A stretch of 64,000 nucleotides of DNA from Sandaracinomonas limnophila (lineage in GTDB: Bacteria; Bacteroidota; Bacteroidia; Cytophagales; Spirosomataceae). A program made the translations under genes and the position numbers. Below are positions 1 to 8,790 of the stretch, piece by piece. Within the stretch, counting starts at the first letter, position 1. The number at the start of each line of letters is the position of its first letter. The stretch spans positions 62,001-126,000 of the forward strand of contig NZ_SACY01000002.1 in the NCBI RefSeq assembly GCF_004005965.1, written 5' to 3'. The notes under the pieces are model-generated. The model searched no databases. It was not told the DNA's origin and worked only from the letters and a program-made list of their open reading frames with translations.

Positions 1-528
1 TTTTTTCAATTGGAACTTCACTCGAGTAATAATTCCAGTTAGTCCCATACCACCGGCAGTGGCATGAAACAAATCTGAATTCTGAGTTGGCGAACATGTC
101 AAAATTTCCCCTGAGGCGATCATCACATCCATTTCAAGCACGTGCTTGCTAAAGCATCCTTCCACATGATGGTTTTTTCCATGAACATCTGAAGCAATTG
201 CCCCACCAACAGTAATATATTTTGTTCCGGGTGTTACTGGCAAAAACCAACCTTGGGGTACAACAAAATCCAAGATGGATTCCAAGGTAATTCCTGCCTC
301 TAGTTCAATGAGGCCTGTTGAAGAATCGAAACCTAGTAAATGATTAAATTTTAAGGTAGAAAATACATTTTTTGCTAAAGAAGCATCTCCGTAACAACGT
401 CCCATTCCGCGAGCAATAACTTCCTCGGATTTCGACAATTTTTCCTCCAATTCACTTACTAGAGAAAAGGATTGTTCGTTTGATTGTATCACTGGGTAAT
501 TCCCCCAGTTACTGATACTTTTCTTCAT
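1..528 (-). CDS. FAD-binding oxidase, DprE1-like (partial, C-terminus outside window)
   Basis: Only the first 176 codons are present; the frame stays open to the window edge. I translated it from the ATG at 526-528. The N-terminus carries the p-cresol-methylhydroxylase-type FAD-binding fold: a GRGMGRCYGDASL segment near residue 40-50, GGAIASDVHGKNHH near 108-121, and AGGMGLTG near 158-165. These match decaprenylphosphoryl-beta-D-ribose 2'-oxidase and relatives, which oxidise the 2'-OH of polyprenyl-phosphoryl ribose as the first half of an epimerisation to arabinose. The upstream gene, only 2 bp away, is the matching UbiA-type phosphoribosyltransferase, which supports this reading over a generic sugar oxidase. 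The catalytic C-terminal half cannot be inspected here. The usual partner reductase (DprE2, SDR family) would be expected just beyond base 1. Confidence 0.85.
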   Translation of the reverse strand, partial: MKKSISNWGNYPVIQSNEQSFSLVSELEEKLSKSEEVIARGMGRCYGDASLAKNVFSTLKFNHLLGFDSSTGLIELEAGITLESILDFVVPQGWFLPVTPGTKYITVGGAIASDVHGKNHHVEGCFSKHVLEMDVMIASGEILTCSPTQNSDLFHATAGGMGLTGIITRVKFQLKK

Positions 529-530
529 AT

Positions 531-1406
531 TTAAAATGTAATATCCTTCTTATAGATAAGTAAATAAAAACTCAGTATCCAGAGAAGGAGTGTAATTTGT
601 AAAAATCGATCTTTGTATAAGATTTTTGTAGGAGACCCAGAATCATTTTGCACAAAGATAATTTGTAAATAGCGCAATACCCCCACTAATACAAAAATAC
701 TTGTATAAAATAAATGCTGAGTTTTAAGTCGTGCCACCACTTCCGGACTGATACAATACATGAGGTAACATACTAAAATAACAGAACTTACAATGGTTAT
801 ACTAACATTTAAAAACTCTTTATTGTAGCCATCAATTGCCTTTCTCATTTCAATTCCGGATGACATTTGTAATAAAACATCATCTCTTCTTTTGCCCAAT
901 GCCATAAATAAGGCCAATAAAAAGACCATCAAAATTAGCCACATTGAAAGTGGAACATTTGCCAAAACGGCACCTGCATGAATGCGTATAACAAAGCCAA
1001 TGGCTATTATTAGCACATCAATAATGGGAATATTTTTTACGCCGAAAGAATAAAATAGATTTAATATAAAATAAAACGAGAGGTATAAAAAAAAGATTTT
1101 ATTTAATAAAAATCCGCCTACAAAAGCTACAAGAAATAAAACCACTGCCAAGGCTAAACCCACAACTGGATTAATTGTCCCTGCTGCAAAAGGTCGATTT
1201 TTTTTCACTGGATGCTGCGCATCTTTAACTCGATCCTGATAATCATTAATTACATATATGCTACTGGCAGCAAAAGAAAATAAGAAAAATCCAATAAATA
1301 AATCTAAAGGTAAAGGTCCAAAAAAATCTCCTGCAAAAAATATAGGCAGGAAAAAAAACAAATTTTTAACCCAATGACTTACCCGTAGCAGTTGAAAATA
1401 TTTCAT
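531..1406 (-). CDS. UbiA-family polyprenyl-phosphate phosphoribosyltransferase (DPPR synthase-like)
   Basis: 291-residue integral membrane protein with about eight or nine hydrophobic segments. The first conserved Asp-rich motif is visible as NDYQDRVKD near residue 54-62, followed by HPVKKNRPFAAG, the pattern typical of decaprenyl-phosphate phosphoribosyltransferase rather than of quinone or heme prenyltransferases (NDxxD followed by KxxRP). It should transfer 5-phosphoribose from PRPP to a polyprenyl phosphate at the inner membrane. The stop lies 2 bp from the start of the DprE1-like oxidase, so both are probably translated from one transcript. 27 bp upstream is a polytopic membrane protein that may consume the product. 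Length and motif order fit the family; the lipid carrier and final sugar are inferred. Confidence 0.85.
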   Translation of the reverse strand: MKYFQLLRVSHWVKNLFFFLPIFFAGDFFGPLPLDLFIGFFLFSFAASSIYVINDYQDRVKDAQHPVKKNRPFAAGTINPVVGLALAVVLFLVAFVGGFLLNKIFFLYLSFYFILNLFYSFGVKNIPIIDVLIIAIGFVIRIHAGAVLANVPLSMWLILMVFLLALFMALGKRRDDVLLQMSSGIEMRKAIDGYNKEFLNVSITIVSSVILVCYLMYCISPEVVARLKTQHLFYTSIFVLVGVLRYLQIIFVQNDSGSPTKILYKDRFLQITLLLWILSFYLLIYKKDITF

Positions 1407-1433
1407 TAAAAATTACTTAAAGAAAATATAAGA

Positions 1434-3026
1434 CTAATTTATAGCCAATTTTCCTTTTATAAAAGAAACTTTAAATGTTTCAAAAGGAATTTGGTTGGAA
1501 TAAATTTCAATCTGGTGCATTGAATCTGCTTCTTCTTTCAACTGAAAATAATAAGTGAATTTATTATTTGAAAGTTTAACATAATACACATCTCGAAAAG
1601 AATCCCCTTTTACTTTAATATCTATGAGTTTTTTTAGTTGTTCAGTGGGGGTATTCGAAATTGTATATTCCTTTTTGACCTCCAAGTTTTTAATCAATAA
1701 ATTTAAATCTGTGTTAGGATCAAATTGTATAACTTGAAATGAAAAGGGAATAAACTCGTTAAATACCTGTAAATGTTCAGGAATAGCACCGGTTATACCA
1801 CTAGGAATATGAAAAATTTTGGGTTTAACTAGGTCCACTTTACCATTTTTTATTTGCTTGGCCCTCTCTCTAAAATGAGCATTAGGAAAATAATTAGCCA
1901 TGTAATTTGATTTATAATTTAAATAATTAAATCTCCTTTCGAGATACAAATTTTTTAGTGGTACTATTGATACGTATAAATTAAAGAAAAAATGCACGAG
2001 TGCCAGGAGTATCAAAAGGGGCGTAAATCGTTTAATTCCACCAACATTTTGTCGTAAAAAAATCAAGAGTAATAGATAAAACGTTAATGCCGAATAGAGG
2101 TAATATCTATTCTCCATGTTTTGCCGTAGGAAAAAGCTACTCAACATACAAGCAGCACTCCAAACTATCAAACCAATTATAACTTCATTGTGATTTTCAG
2201 AAGTAAAATCTAATTTTTCTTTAAATACATTTTTACAAAAATTAAATGAAATAACACTAAAAAAAAGGAAACTCAAAACCTGCAAGATGAGATAGCCTTT
2301 ATTGAAGGGCGGACTTAAATACGTCCACAAAAGTTTCATTTTCTGGTGATTACTAAATTCAATTAATGGCGAAGTACTCAGAGCATTATTATCTGATGGT
2401 TTAAACATGAACAATAAAATTGCAATTCCAGTTGGGGCAATTAATTGCAAAAGCTTCGCTTTTTTGCGAAAGGCAAAAAACAACCAAATTGGTAATAAAA
2501 GTAGTCCTTGAGCTGAGCTAAAAAATCCACAAACCATTAACAAACCCGAAAGATTTATTTTATTTTCTCTCATTTTTTGCAAACTACCAATCACAAAAAT
2601 GAGTACAAAAATGTTTTGAATAGCAAGAGGATTCAAATACATATCCCAAAACATGGGTAAAAATACTAGAAGAGAAAGTAAAACGGATTCGTTAAGGTTC
2701 AGCTTTAACGACTTATAAATTTGAAATAAAAAATAGGCAAATAAAATCGTTCCAAAATAAATTATTTCTTTCAAATCTATTGCTTGATGAAAAAAGTAAT
2801 CTATTAAAAATACAATTTTTACAAAAAATAAAACGTGCTCGTGGTGATAGGAGAAAATTTCCCCAATTATTTGAATTAAATTGGGGAAATGTACCGTGTT
2901 ATAAACAAAAGCCAAAGGATTTATTTCATCATAATACAGGGAATTTATAAAAACATAATGCCCTAACAACAAAGCGGTTACGAGTGGTAATATAATGAGA
3001 ATACCCTTTAAGCTTAAATATTTCAT
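1434..3026 (-). CDS. Polytopic membrane protein, GT-C-like glycosyltransferase candidate
   Basis: 530 residues with about ten to eleven predicted membrane helices in the first 360 residues, then a soluble C-terminal domain of about 170 residues. The first long extracytoplasmic loop carries an acidic pair (YYDE near residue 32) and a HHEH cluster near residue 61, an arrangement common in GT-C transferases that use polyprenyl-phosphate sugars. I recognise no named family. It is the first gene of a short run with the UbiA-type and DprE1-like genes, which suggests that it transfers the polyprenyl-phosphoryl pentose made by them. That function is inferred from context; a flippase or scaffold role is also possible. 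Confidence 0.6.
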   Translation of the reverse strand: MKYLSLKGILIILPLVTALLLGHYVFINSLYYDEINPLAFVYNTVHFPNLIQIIGEIFSYHHEHVLFFVKIVFLIDYFFHQAIDLKEIIYFGTILFAYFLFQIYKSLKLNLNESVLLSLLVFLPMFWDMYLNPLAIQNIFVLIFVIGSLQKMRENKINLSGLLMVCGFFSSAQGLLLLPIWLFFAFRKKAKLLQLIAPTGIAILLFMFKPSDNNALSTSPLIEFSNHQKMKLLWTYLSPPFNKGYLILQVLSFLFFSVISFNFCKNVFKEKLDFTSENHNEVIIGLIVWSAACMLSSFFLRQNMENRYYLYSALTFYLLLLIFLRQNVGGIKRFTPLLILLALVHFFFNLYVSIVPLKNLYLERRFNYLNYKSNYMANYFPNAHFRERAKQIKNGKVDLVKPKIFHIPSGITGAIPEHLQVFNEFIPFSFQVIQFDPNTDLNLLIKNLEVKKEYTISNTPTEQLKKLIDIKVKGDSFRDVYYVKLSNNKFTYYFQLKEEADSMHQIEIYSNQIPFETFKVSFIKGKLAIN

Positions 3027-3056
3027 ACATTTAGTTTCTAATTCGACTAAATACCC

Positions 3057-4205
3057 TTATTTAAACAACAATGGCGCAAAGTTGTTTAAATAAATGCGCC
3101 AATTGGCCCAGGTATGTCCACCCGAATTTACGAAGAAAGTATGCTTTAAGCCATTATCGGTCAAAGTTTTGTCTAATAAGCGTGCAGGCTCAATCAAGAA
3201 GTCCGTATCACCGCAGGCTAAGAAATACAATTTATAACCAGCTTTTTTCAAACCTTGAAATTGTTGATTGTATTCCGCTTTCGACTTATCATCTGGCATA
3301 CGAATACCGTTGCTCAATGGACAAATGTATTGGAAAAATCCTGGATTCAAATTGGTTACGCGAATGGTGTGACCCGCTCCCATCGATAAACCTGCAATTG
3401 CTCTTGATTTTGGATTGGCAATGACTTTAAAGTTTTTCTCGATATACGGAACTATATCATTTACAATACTATTCACATACAAATCAGCAAATTTTGGATC
3501 TGCCCTATCGTAGGTTTTTTCTGGAAGCATAGTAGTTTTAGCAGCTTGTTGACCCGGATTACCATTTGGCATCACTACCAACATGGGCTTTGCTAAACCT
3601 TTTTCAATCAAATTATCCATGATTTGACGTGTTCTGCCCATTGTGCTCCAAGCGTCTTCATCGCCACCAGCACCGTGCAATAAATACAAAACAGGATATT
3701 TGTCCTTACTTGTTTCATAGCCATAAGGTGTGTACACAAACATGCGACGATTCACTCCAATCGTTGGAGAATCGTACCAAACCTGAGATAAGTTTCCGCG
3801 CTTGCCTGCTTCAAAGTAATTGGCAGTAGCCTCGCCTGGAATCAACAACACACTCAAATAACGTGTTCCATCACGTTGCATTAAAATATTATTGCCATCA
3901 TTTACGGATAAGCCATCTACGATAAAACTATAGGTGTATAATTCGGAGGCGGGTTTGGCAATAGTTGCTGACCAAAGTCCCGACTTATCTTTTTTCAGTA
4001 AAACTGCCTCACTCGGCTTGCTCATCCAAGAGCCTAACACTTTTACGGTGTCGGCATAAGGTTGAGAAATGCGAAAAGAGACTTCATTTCCTTTGATTTC
4101 TGGTGAAATAATAGGTTTGGGAGCTTGAAAATTTGCCAATTCTTGCGCGAAAGAGGCAAGTCCGACTAACAATAAAATGGCAGATAATATATATTTCTTT
4201 TTCAT
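3057..4205 (-). CDS. Secreted esterase, CE1-like alpha/beta-hydrolase with N-terminal E-set domain (copy 1)
   Basis: 382 residues. A signal peptide ends near AFAQ/ASFAQ (about residue 20). Residues about 30-120 form an E-set/CBM48-like domain as found in front of feruloyl and acetyl-xylan esterases; residues about 140-382 are an esterase-D-type alpha/beta hydrolase. The nucleophile elbow GLSMGAG gives Ser274; an Asp in ACGDTD (333 or 335) and His364 in GGHTWANWR complete the triad. HGAGGDEDAW supplies the oxyanion region. It probably removes acyl groups (ferulate or acetate) from plant or algal polysaccharides in the periplasm or outside the cell. A close paralog lies 32 bp upstream in the same orientation, so this is a tandem duplication. 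Confidence 0.88.
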   Translation of the reverse strand: MKKKYILSAILLLVGLASFAQELANFQAPKPIISPEIKGNEVSFRISQPYADTVKVLGSWMSKPSEAVLLKKDKSGLWSATIAKPASELYTYSFIVDGLSVNDGNNILMQRDGTRYLSVLLIPGEATANYFEAGKRGNLSQVWYDSPTIGVNRRMFVYTPYGYETSKDKYPVLYLLHGAGGDEDAWSTMGRTRQIMDNLIEKGLAKPMLVVMPNGNPGQQAAKTTMLPEKTYDRADPKFADLYVNSIVNDIVPYIEKNFKVIANPKSRAIAGLSMGAGHTIRVTNLNPGFFQYICPLSNGIRMPDDKSKAEYNQQFQGLKKAGYKLYFLACGDTDFLIEPARLLDKTLTDNGLKHTFFVNSGGHTWANWRIYLNNFAPLLFK

Positions 4206-4237
4206 TTGAATTCGTTTTTTAAAATTTCGACAGATGA

Positions 4238-5395
4238 TTATTTAAATAGAAGTTTTCCAAAAGTATTTAGATAAACTCTCCAATTGGCCCAAGTGTGTCC
4301 GCCCGGGGTCACAAAAAAGGTATGTTGCAATCCGTTTTTGGTTAACAAAGCATCCGTACTTTTAGCCAAATCCCATAGAAAATCTTCGTTACCGCAAGCG
4401 AACCAATACAATTTATACCCTGCATTTTTTACACCTTGTAATTTTGCTTCCATTTCTGGAGTCACATTACGCAAGCCAATACTCAATGGGCAGATGTAAT
4501 TAAATGTTCCTGGGAATTCATTGGTCACGCTAAACGTATGCCCACCTCCCATAGAAAGTCCAGAAACTGCGCGATTATCTGCATTTGGAATTGCGCGGAA
4601 GTTTTTCTCTACATAAGGAATAATGTCTTTGACAATACTGGTGATGTATAAATTTTGGAATTTAGGGTCATTGCGATCGTACACTTTTTCTTCCATCAAG
4701 GCAGTTTTTGCCGTTTGCTGTCCCGGATTACCATTTGGCATCACGCAAATCATGGGTACAGCTTGTTTTTTCTCAATTAAATTATCCAAAATTTGTACCG
4801 CGCGACCCATGGTGCTCCATGCGTCTTCATCGCCTCCGCCACCATGTAACAAGTAAAGTACAGGGTAGTTTTGCGTGGAAGTTTCGTAGCCATAGGGAGT
4901 GTAAACGTACATTTGTCGATTGGTGCCAATGGTTGGACTGTCGTACCAAACTTTTTTCAGATTTCCGCGTTGGTTGGCCTCCACATAATTGGCAGTAGTT
5001 TCACCAGGCACCAACAAAACACTTAGGTAGCGAACGCCATCACGCTGTAAAAAAATGTTATTCGCATCGTTAACAGAAAGTCCATCCACAATAAAATTAT
5101 AGGTATATAATTCTGCAGCAGGTTTAGGAACGGACACAGACCATGTTCCCAGTGAATCCTTCAACATATTAGTAGAAGAATCATAACTTTTCATCCAAGA
5201 ACCATACAAACGAACCAATTTGGCTTTTGGGGCAGAGATTCTAAAAGTGACTGTTTTTTCTCCAATTTCCGGTGAAACGATAACTGCTCGTCTGAAATTT
5301 GCCAATTCTTGAGCGTAAGAATATGTGACTGTAAGAGTCAGAACAAAAAGCATACCCAGGGTATACATTTTGTTTACAAATGTTTTTGTTTTCAT
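4238..5395 (-). CDS. Secreted esterase, CE1-like alpha/beta-hydrolase with N-terminal E-set domain (copy 2)
   Basis: 385 residues, alignable along its whole length with the gene just downstream, well over half identical by eye. Signal peptide at residues 1 to about 28 (ending SYAQ), E-set/CBM48-like domain about 35-125, alpha/beta hydrolase about 145-385. The triad is intact: Ser in GLSMGGG, Asp in ACGNEDFLWD, His in GGHTWANWR. Differences cluster in the N-terminal domain and in the insertion after the nucleophile (the other copy has a longer PDDKSKAEYNQ loop), so the two enzymes may differ in substrate preference. Probably co-transcribed with copy 1; this copy is promoter-proximal. Confidence 0.88.
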   Translation of the reverse strand: MKTKTFVNKMYTLGMLFVLTLTVTYSYAQELANFRRAVIVSPEIGEKTVTFRISAPKAKLVRLYGSWMKSYDSSTNMLKDSLGTWSVSVPKPAAELYTYNFIVDGLSVNDANNIFLQRDGVRYLSVLLVPGETTANYVEANQRGNLKKVWYDSPTIGTNRQMYVYTPYGYETSTQNYPVLYLLHGGGGDEDAWSTMGRAVQILDNLIEKKQAVPMICVMPNGNPGQQTAKTALMEEKVYDRNDPKFQNLYITSIVKDIIPYVEKNFRAIPNADNRAVSGLSMGGGHTFSVTNEFPGTFNYICPLSIGLRNVTPEMEAKLQGVKNAGYKLYWFACGNEDFLWDLAKSTDALLTKNGLQHTFFVTPGGHTWANWRVYLNTFGKLLFK

Positions 5396-5500
5396 GTTTA
5401 AATAGGTAGTATGATTTTAAAAAACCAAGATACATGAAAACAATGACTAATTCATAAATTAGTTCATTAGCTTTAAACGAAATACGAAGAAATTTAAAAT

Positions 5501-6304
5501 CTATTTATCTTCTTCAGTATCTTCTTCTTCCAAATTTTCAGGTTGATTATTTATTTCAGAACCAGATGTATCTGCTGCAACAGTATCAGCTGAAACGACT
5601 GATGAATCTTCTATTTTAGGAGCGCGTTTCGGCCCAGAGTAAACCTCAGTTAAATGCCAAAAAATCAATTCTTTACCTGATTTTGATGTGAGACCATCAA
5701 TTGTTAAAGGAGTGATTTTTTTTTGATGGTCGACATCCACATGAAAATAGTGCAAGGTCGTCAAATCTTCTGACTGTCTCATTTGAGAAATCTTACTATT
5801 AAATATACCTTTTAGACTCCATTCATCATACGAATAGTTATCATTTAATCTTTTATTTAAATCTGTATTTAATACGGTTCTTAAAGCTATTTGTTCATTT
5901 AATTTGGAAATCAAATTTTCCTTTTCCACATCAATATGGCAAGTTTGGAAAACATCACCATTTTCACCTAGTAATTCAATTTGAATCCTATTTTCTTTGG
6001 TATCATAAAAAAGATTTACATCGCCTTCATTTAAAAAACTTTTATTACCAAATGAAGCAAAATAATTTTCTTCTCGTTTATATTTTAATTTTGAATCTAC
6101 TATATGAAAAGTTAAATATAATTCATGCGGAATTGTTTCATTAGAAAATACAGTAAATTGGATATCACCCCATTTTTGAATTAAAAATTTTTCAACTACT
6201 TTTTTCTCTTCGTCATTCAAACTCTTTTTCGAGCATGAGGCTAAAAAGAAAAGAGAAACAATTCCAAAAAAGAAAATTAGGAATTTAGATATGCTCTTTT
6301 TCAT
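5501..6304 (-). CDS. Hypothetical lipoprotein with acidic C-terminal tail
   Basis: 267 residues. The N-terminus has a basic start, a hydrophobic stretch and an LASC lipobox with the acylated Cys near residue 24, followed by SKKS. The body is a mixed alpha/beta domain of about 190 residues that I do not recognise. The last 45 residues are low-complexity, Ser/Thr and Glu/Asp rich, ending EEEDTEEDK. It is probably anchored in the periplasm or at the surface. The next gene upstream starts 38 bp away in the same direction (zinc-ribbon membrane protein), so the three genes 5501-7416 may share a transcript. No function assigned. Confidence 0.7.
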   Translation of the reverse strand: MKKSISKFLIFFFGIVSLFFLASCSKKSLNDEEKKVVEKFLIQKWGDIQFTVFSNETIPHELYLTFHIVDSKLKYKREENYFASFGNKSFLNEGDVNLFYDTKENRIQIELLGENGDVFQTCHIDVEKENLISKLNEQIALRTVLNTDLNKRLNDNYSYDEWSLKGIFNSKISQMRQSEDLTTLHYFHVDVDHQKKITPLTIDGLTSKSGKELIFWHLTEVYSGPKRAPKIEDSSVVSADTVAADTSGSEINNQPENLEEEDTEEDK

Positions 6305-6342
6305 ATATTATTTTATGAGTATTATACAGTTAAAAATCAATT

Positions 6343-6627
6343 CTACTTTTTATATTTTTGTTTAAATCCACAATTTTTACATTTATATGTTACAGTTTTT
6401 GAGGGAAACAAAAAATGATAAATAATTAAAACAATCCCCAAAATAATTGATATAAACGAAATAGTTCCTAATCCTGAAGCTGAAACGGAACCGCCATTGT
6501 ATTTACTTGCACCTGGGGTTAAAAGGGCAAGTAATGGGATGCCAAAAACAAGAAACAATCCTATTCCAAACAAGCTTATTTCCTTTTCAAACTTGAATTG
6601 GCTACAATTAGGACATTTTAATTTCAT
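6343..6627 (-). CDS. Small membrane protein with split zinc ribbon
   Basis: 94 residues. An N-terminal CPNC pair (residues 4-7) and a C-terminal CKNC pair (near residue 83-86) flank two membrane helices, so both CxxC knuckles sit on the same side and can form one zinc ribbon next to the membrane. Similar short zinc-ribbon/double-helix proteins are common in Bacteroidota without known roles. It starts 9 bp after the stop of the upstream 259-residue membrane protein, which argues for co-expression. Confidence 0.65.
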   Translation of the reverse strand: MKLKCPNCSQFKFEKEISLFGIGLFLVFGIPLLALLTPGASKYNGGSVSASGLGTISFISIILGIVLIIYHFLFPSKTVTYKCKNCGFKQKYKK

Positions 6628-6636
6628 AGCTTCATT

Positions 6637-7416
6637 TTATGAATTTTGTGGATTATTTATATTATCCCTAATGATAGAATCCGCTTTGCCGTCATTATTA
6701 ACATCAGAAATTACGGTATCAATTTTTCCATCGTGATCCATATCTGAAGCTACTCTATCAATAAAACCATCATGATTGGTATCTAATGCTACTAAATCAG
6801 ATAATCCATCACCATCCTTATCAATAAAAACTGTATCGACTATTCCATCATTATTGGTATCGAATGAATCTTCCACCCCATCACCATCTGTATCTATACC
6901 GTAGGACGTTTTGTTTGTACTTGAGCCATCAATTAATGATTGAATTAATTTATATAAACCCCACACAAAAAGAACAACTGAAATTATTCTTTTAATTTTT
7001 ACGTTCATTGGAGATTTTTCGAAAAATATACCTAGGATAATAGACGACAATAAAGATGGCACATAAAATATTAATGGTATAAGTGTTATACTCTTTAAAG
7101 AAACAGATAATTCACCAATAATCATATTGGTTAAAGTATATCCAATGGACAAATAAATTGAAATTAATGCACCTAACTTAATATATCCTTTCCATGTTAA
7201 AGTTATGTCATATATATACCTATAATAATAAAAGCTCAAACCAATAATAAATGCATTTATAAGAAATGTACCTATAAATACCGAATCATCGTCAATAATA
7301 ACATAATCAATTATAGCAAAAGGAAATAATGATAATACAAAATAGGTTAATGAAAATTTTAGAGAAAATTTAAAAAAATTCGTCCTATCGAATTCAAATA
7401 GTTTATTAATATTCAT
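6637..7416 (-). CDS. Five-helix membrane protein with C-terminal DxDxDG calcium-binding-type repeats
   Basis: 259 residues. About five transmembrane helices occupy residues 15-160; with the N-terminus inside, the C-terminus falls in the periplasm. Residues about 172-253 are six near-perfect repeats of 13 residues with the pattern DTDGDGxxDxxxx, the same Asp ladder seen in thrombospondin type 3 and dockerin-like calcium loops. Such repeats normally occur in secreted proteins; on a polytopic membrane protein they are unusual and suggest an exported, calcium-dependent tail. First gene of a minus-strand run with the zinc-ribbon protein and lipoprotein; divergent from the small gene at 7616. No known function. 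Confidence 0.65.
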   Translation of the reverse strand: MNINKLFEFDRTNFFKFSLKFSLTYFVLSLFPFAIIDYVIIDDDSVFIGTFLINAFIIGLSFYYYRYIYDITLTWKGYIKLGALISIYLSIGYTLTNMIIGELSVSLKSITLIPLIFYVPSLLSSIILGIFFEKSPMNVKIKRIISVVLFVWGLYKLIQSLIDGSSTNKTSYGIDTDGDGVEDSFDTNNDGIVDTVFIDKDGDGLSDLVALDTNHDGFIDRVASDMDHDGKIDTVISDVNNDGKADSIIRDNINNPQNS

Positions 7417-7615
7417 CTTGTTATTTGTGTTAAATTTTCATGTTAAAACTCCCATAAATCGGAAAAACAATTTTATTACAATCCTGTCATTTTATTTCAA
7501 CATTTTAAGATTAAAAGGTTAATTACCTATTAAACTTAAAAATTGCAATTCAATCATCTATTACAATTTAGATTTAAGAAAATTTTTTAATCAAGTTTTA
7601 AATCCGAAAAAAATT

Positions 7616-7900
7616 ATGGAAAATCAGAAAAAATCATCAAAAAAAACAATTCTAATTATTGTAGGAATTTTAATCTTAGGAGGTGTTTTCTTAAACAAAC
7701 GAAAATCATCCTCAAGCTCGTCAGGTGATTCTACTTCTAAAAAATGTTACGACATGGACGCATATGATAAAGGGCACTACGAAGGCACCTCAAACAGAAA
7801 TATGGTGGCAGACTGCGACTATTTTTGGGAGATGGATAATGATGGCAAAATGTCAAAACAATGTTTTTGCGAAGGATATAACGATGGCCATAACAATTAA
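7616..7900 (+). CDS. Small membrane-anchored protein with Cys-rich exported tail
   Basis: 94 residues: a lysine-rich N-terminus, one hydrophobic helix (about residues 12-27), a poly-Ser linker and a polar C-terminal domain with four Cys residues (KKCYDMD, ADCDYF, KQCFCEGYNDG). The Cys spacing suggests one or two disulfides in the periplasm. The ORF opens with an ATG after an A-rich leader and its 199-bp upstream region is divergent with the 259-residue membrane protein. A short lipoprotein follows after 26 bp. I do not recognise the family. Confidence 0.5.
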   Translation: MENQKKSSKKTILIIVGILILGGVFLNKRKSSSSSSGDSTSKKCYDMDAYDKGHYEGTSNRNMVADCDYFWEMDNDGKMSKQCFCEGYNDGHNN

Positions 7901-7926
7901 TTTGTTTTAAAAATTGTTGTAGAAAA

Positions 7927-8229
7927 TTGAAATCTAAGATATTTAAATTAGTTTCAGGAGTATTTGGATTGTTTTCGTTGATATTTTTAGGTTGTGAAAT
8001 TTCACCAGATTTAGGTAAAATTATTGACGATGAAAAAAACATCCGATTCATATTAAATGATGGACTGAATGATGATCCAAAATTCAAGCTGAAAAAAGAT
8101 GCAAATGGATTTTATTATTTTAACTTAATAAATCCTAATCAGAATATTCAACGAATTTCAGTGAGATTGTTGGATTATTGCAATGTTATTTCAACCAAAT
8201 GCTGTGGTAAAAGACAAAAAATCGATTAA
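7927..8229 (+). CDS. Small hypothetical lipoprotein (TTG start)
   Basis: 100 residues read from a TTG codon at 7927; the sequence from there gives a convincing lipoprotein signal (KSKIFKLV, hydrophobic run, LIFLGC) with the acylated Cys near residue 23, so the non-ATG start is preferred. The mature part is about 75 residues, ends CNVISTKCCGKRQKID and contains three Cys. It lies 26 bp downstream of the Cys-containing membrane protein and ends before a strong hairpin terminator. Function unknown; the two small genes may act together at the envelope. Confidence 0.5.
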   Translation: MKSKIFKLVSGVFGLFSLIFLGCEISPDLGKIIDDEKNIRFILNDGLNDDPKFKLKKDANGFYYFNLINPNQNIQRISVRLLDYCNVISTKCCGKRQKID

Positions 8230-8311
8230 TTAAAATGAAAAGATTTAATTAATGAAAATATTGATTATAAAATCAGAGGTCTTTTATTTATAAGAAAGGA
8301 AGATTGAAAGA

Positions 8312-8341
8312 AATTGGTCTAGAACAACTTCTAGACCAATT
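8312..8341. terminator. Bidirectional hairpin terminator between convergent genes
   Basis: A perfect 13-bp inverted repeat, AATTGGTCTAGAA at 8312-8324 and TTCTAGACCAATT at 8329-8341, encloses a 4-nt CAAC loop. It sits between the + strand lipoprotein (stop 8229) and the - strand gene ending at 8359, and both flanks are A/T-rich, as expected for a terminator serving both directions. Confidence 0.8.
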
Positions 8342-8358
8342 ATATTAAAATATTTTAT

Positions 8359-8754
8359 CTATCGCAAACATCCTCTATTCATAGCTTCTTGTACCCTTTG
8401 AGTCCTTTCAGACTTTGAAATACTTTGAGAATAATTTTCGCAATCTCTTTGAAGCTCACTATTGAAATTATTAGTATTTATTAATTGGGCATTAGTAACA
8501 CAATCACAAATATCTGGTGCGCTTAAATTACTAGCAGATGTACTTGAACTTCCACTATAACTTGTCTGAGGTTTATTTTTACCAGCATTTGCAAGTACAA
8601 CAACAGCCAATACAGCAGTAATAATCCATCTAGTTTGTTTTGTCCATAATTCATTTTTCCACATTTGGTATAATCCAATTGGAAAGAATAAGACTAAGAG
8701 AATAATTGTACCGTTTGGCTTTTGATACCATTTTTGTTCTGAAGAATTTTCCAT
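8359..8754 (-). CDS. Small two-helix membrane protein
   Basis: 131 residues. The start MENSSEQKWYQKPNGTI leads into two membrane helices (about 15-29 and 41-58), followed by a Ser-rich linker and a C-terminal segment with three Cys (ICDCV, RDCENY, RGCLR). The N-terminal layout resembles small SHOCT/DUF-type superinfection-exclusion-like membrane proteins, but no family can be named. It is the last gene of the minus-strand run beginning at 15264, separated from the preceding gene by 36 bp, and ends at the hairpin terminator at 8312-8341. Confidence 0.55.
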   Translation of the reverse strand: MENSSEQKWYQKPNGTIILLVLFFPIGLYQMWKNELWTKQTRWIITAVLAVVVLANAGKNKPQTSYSGSSSTSASNLSAPDICDCVTNAQLINTNNFNSELQRDCENYSQSISKSERTQRVQEAMNRGCLR

Positions 8755-8790
8755 AAAAAAATTGATTTAAGGTTTATAAATTATATTTAA

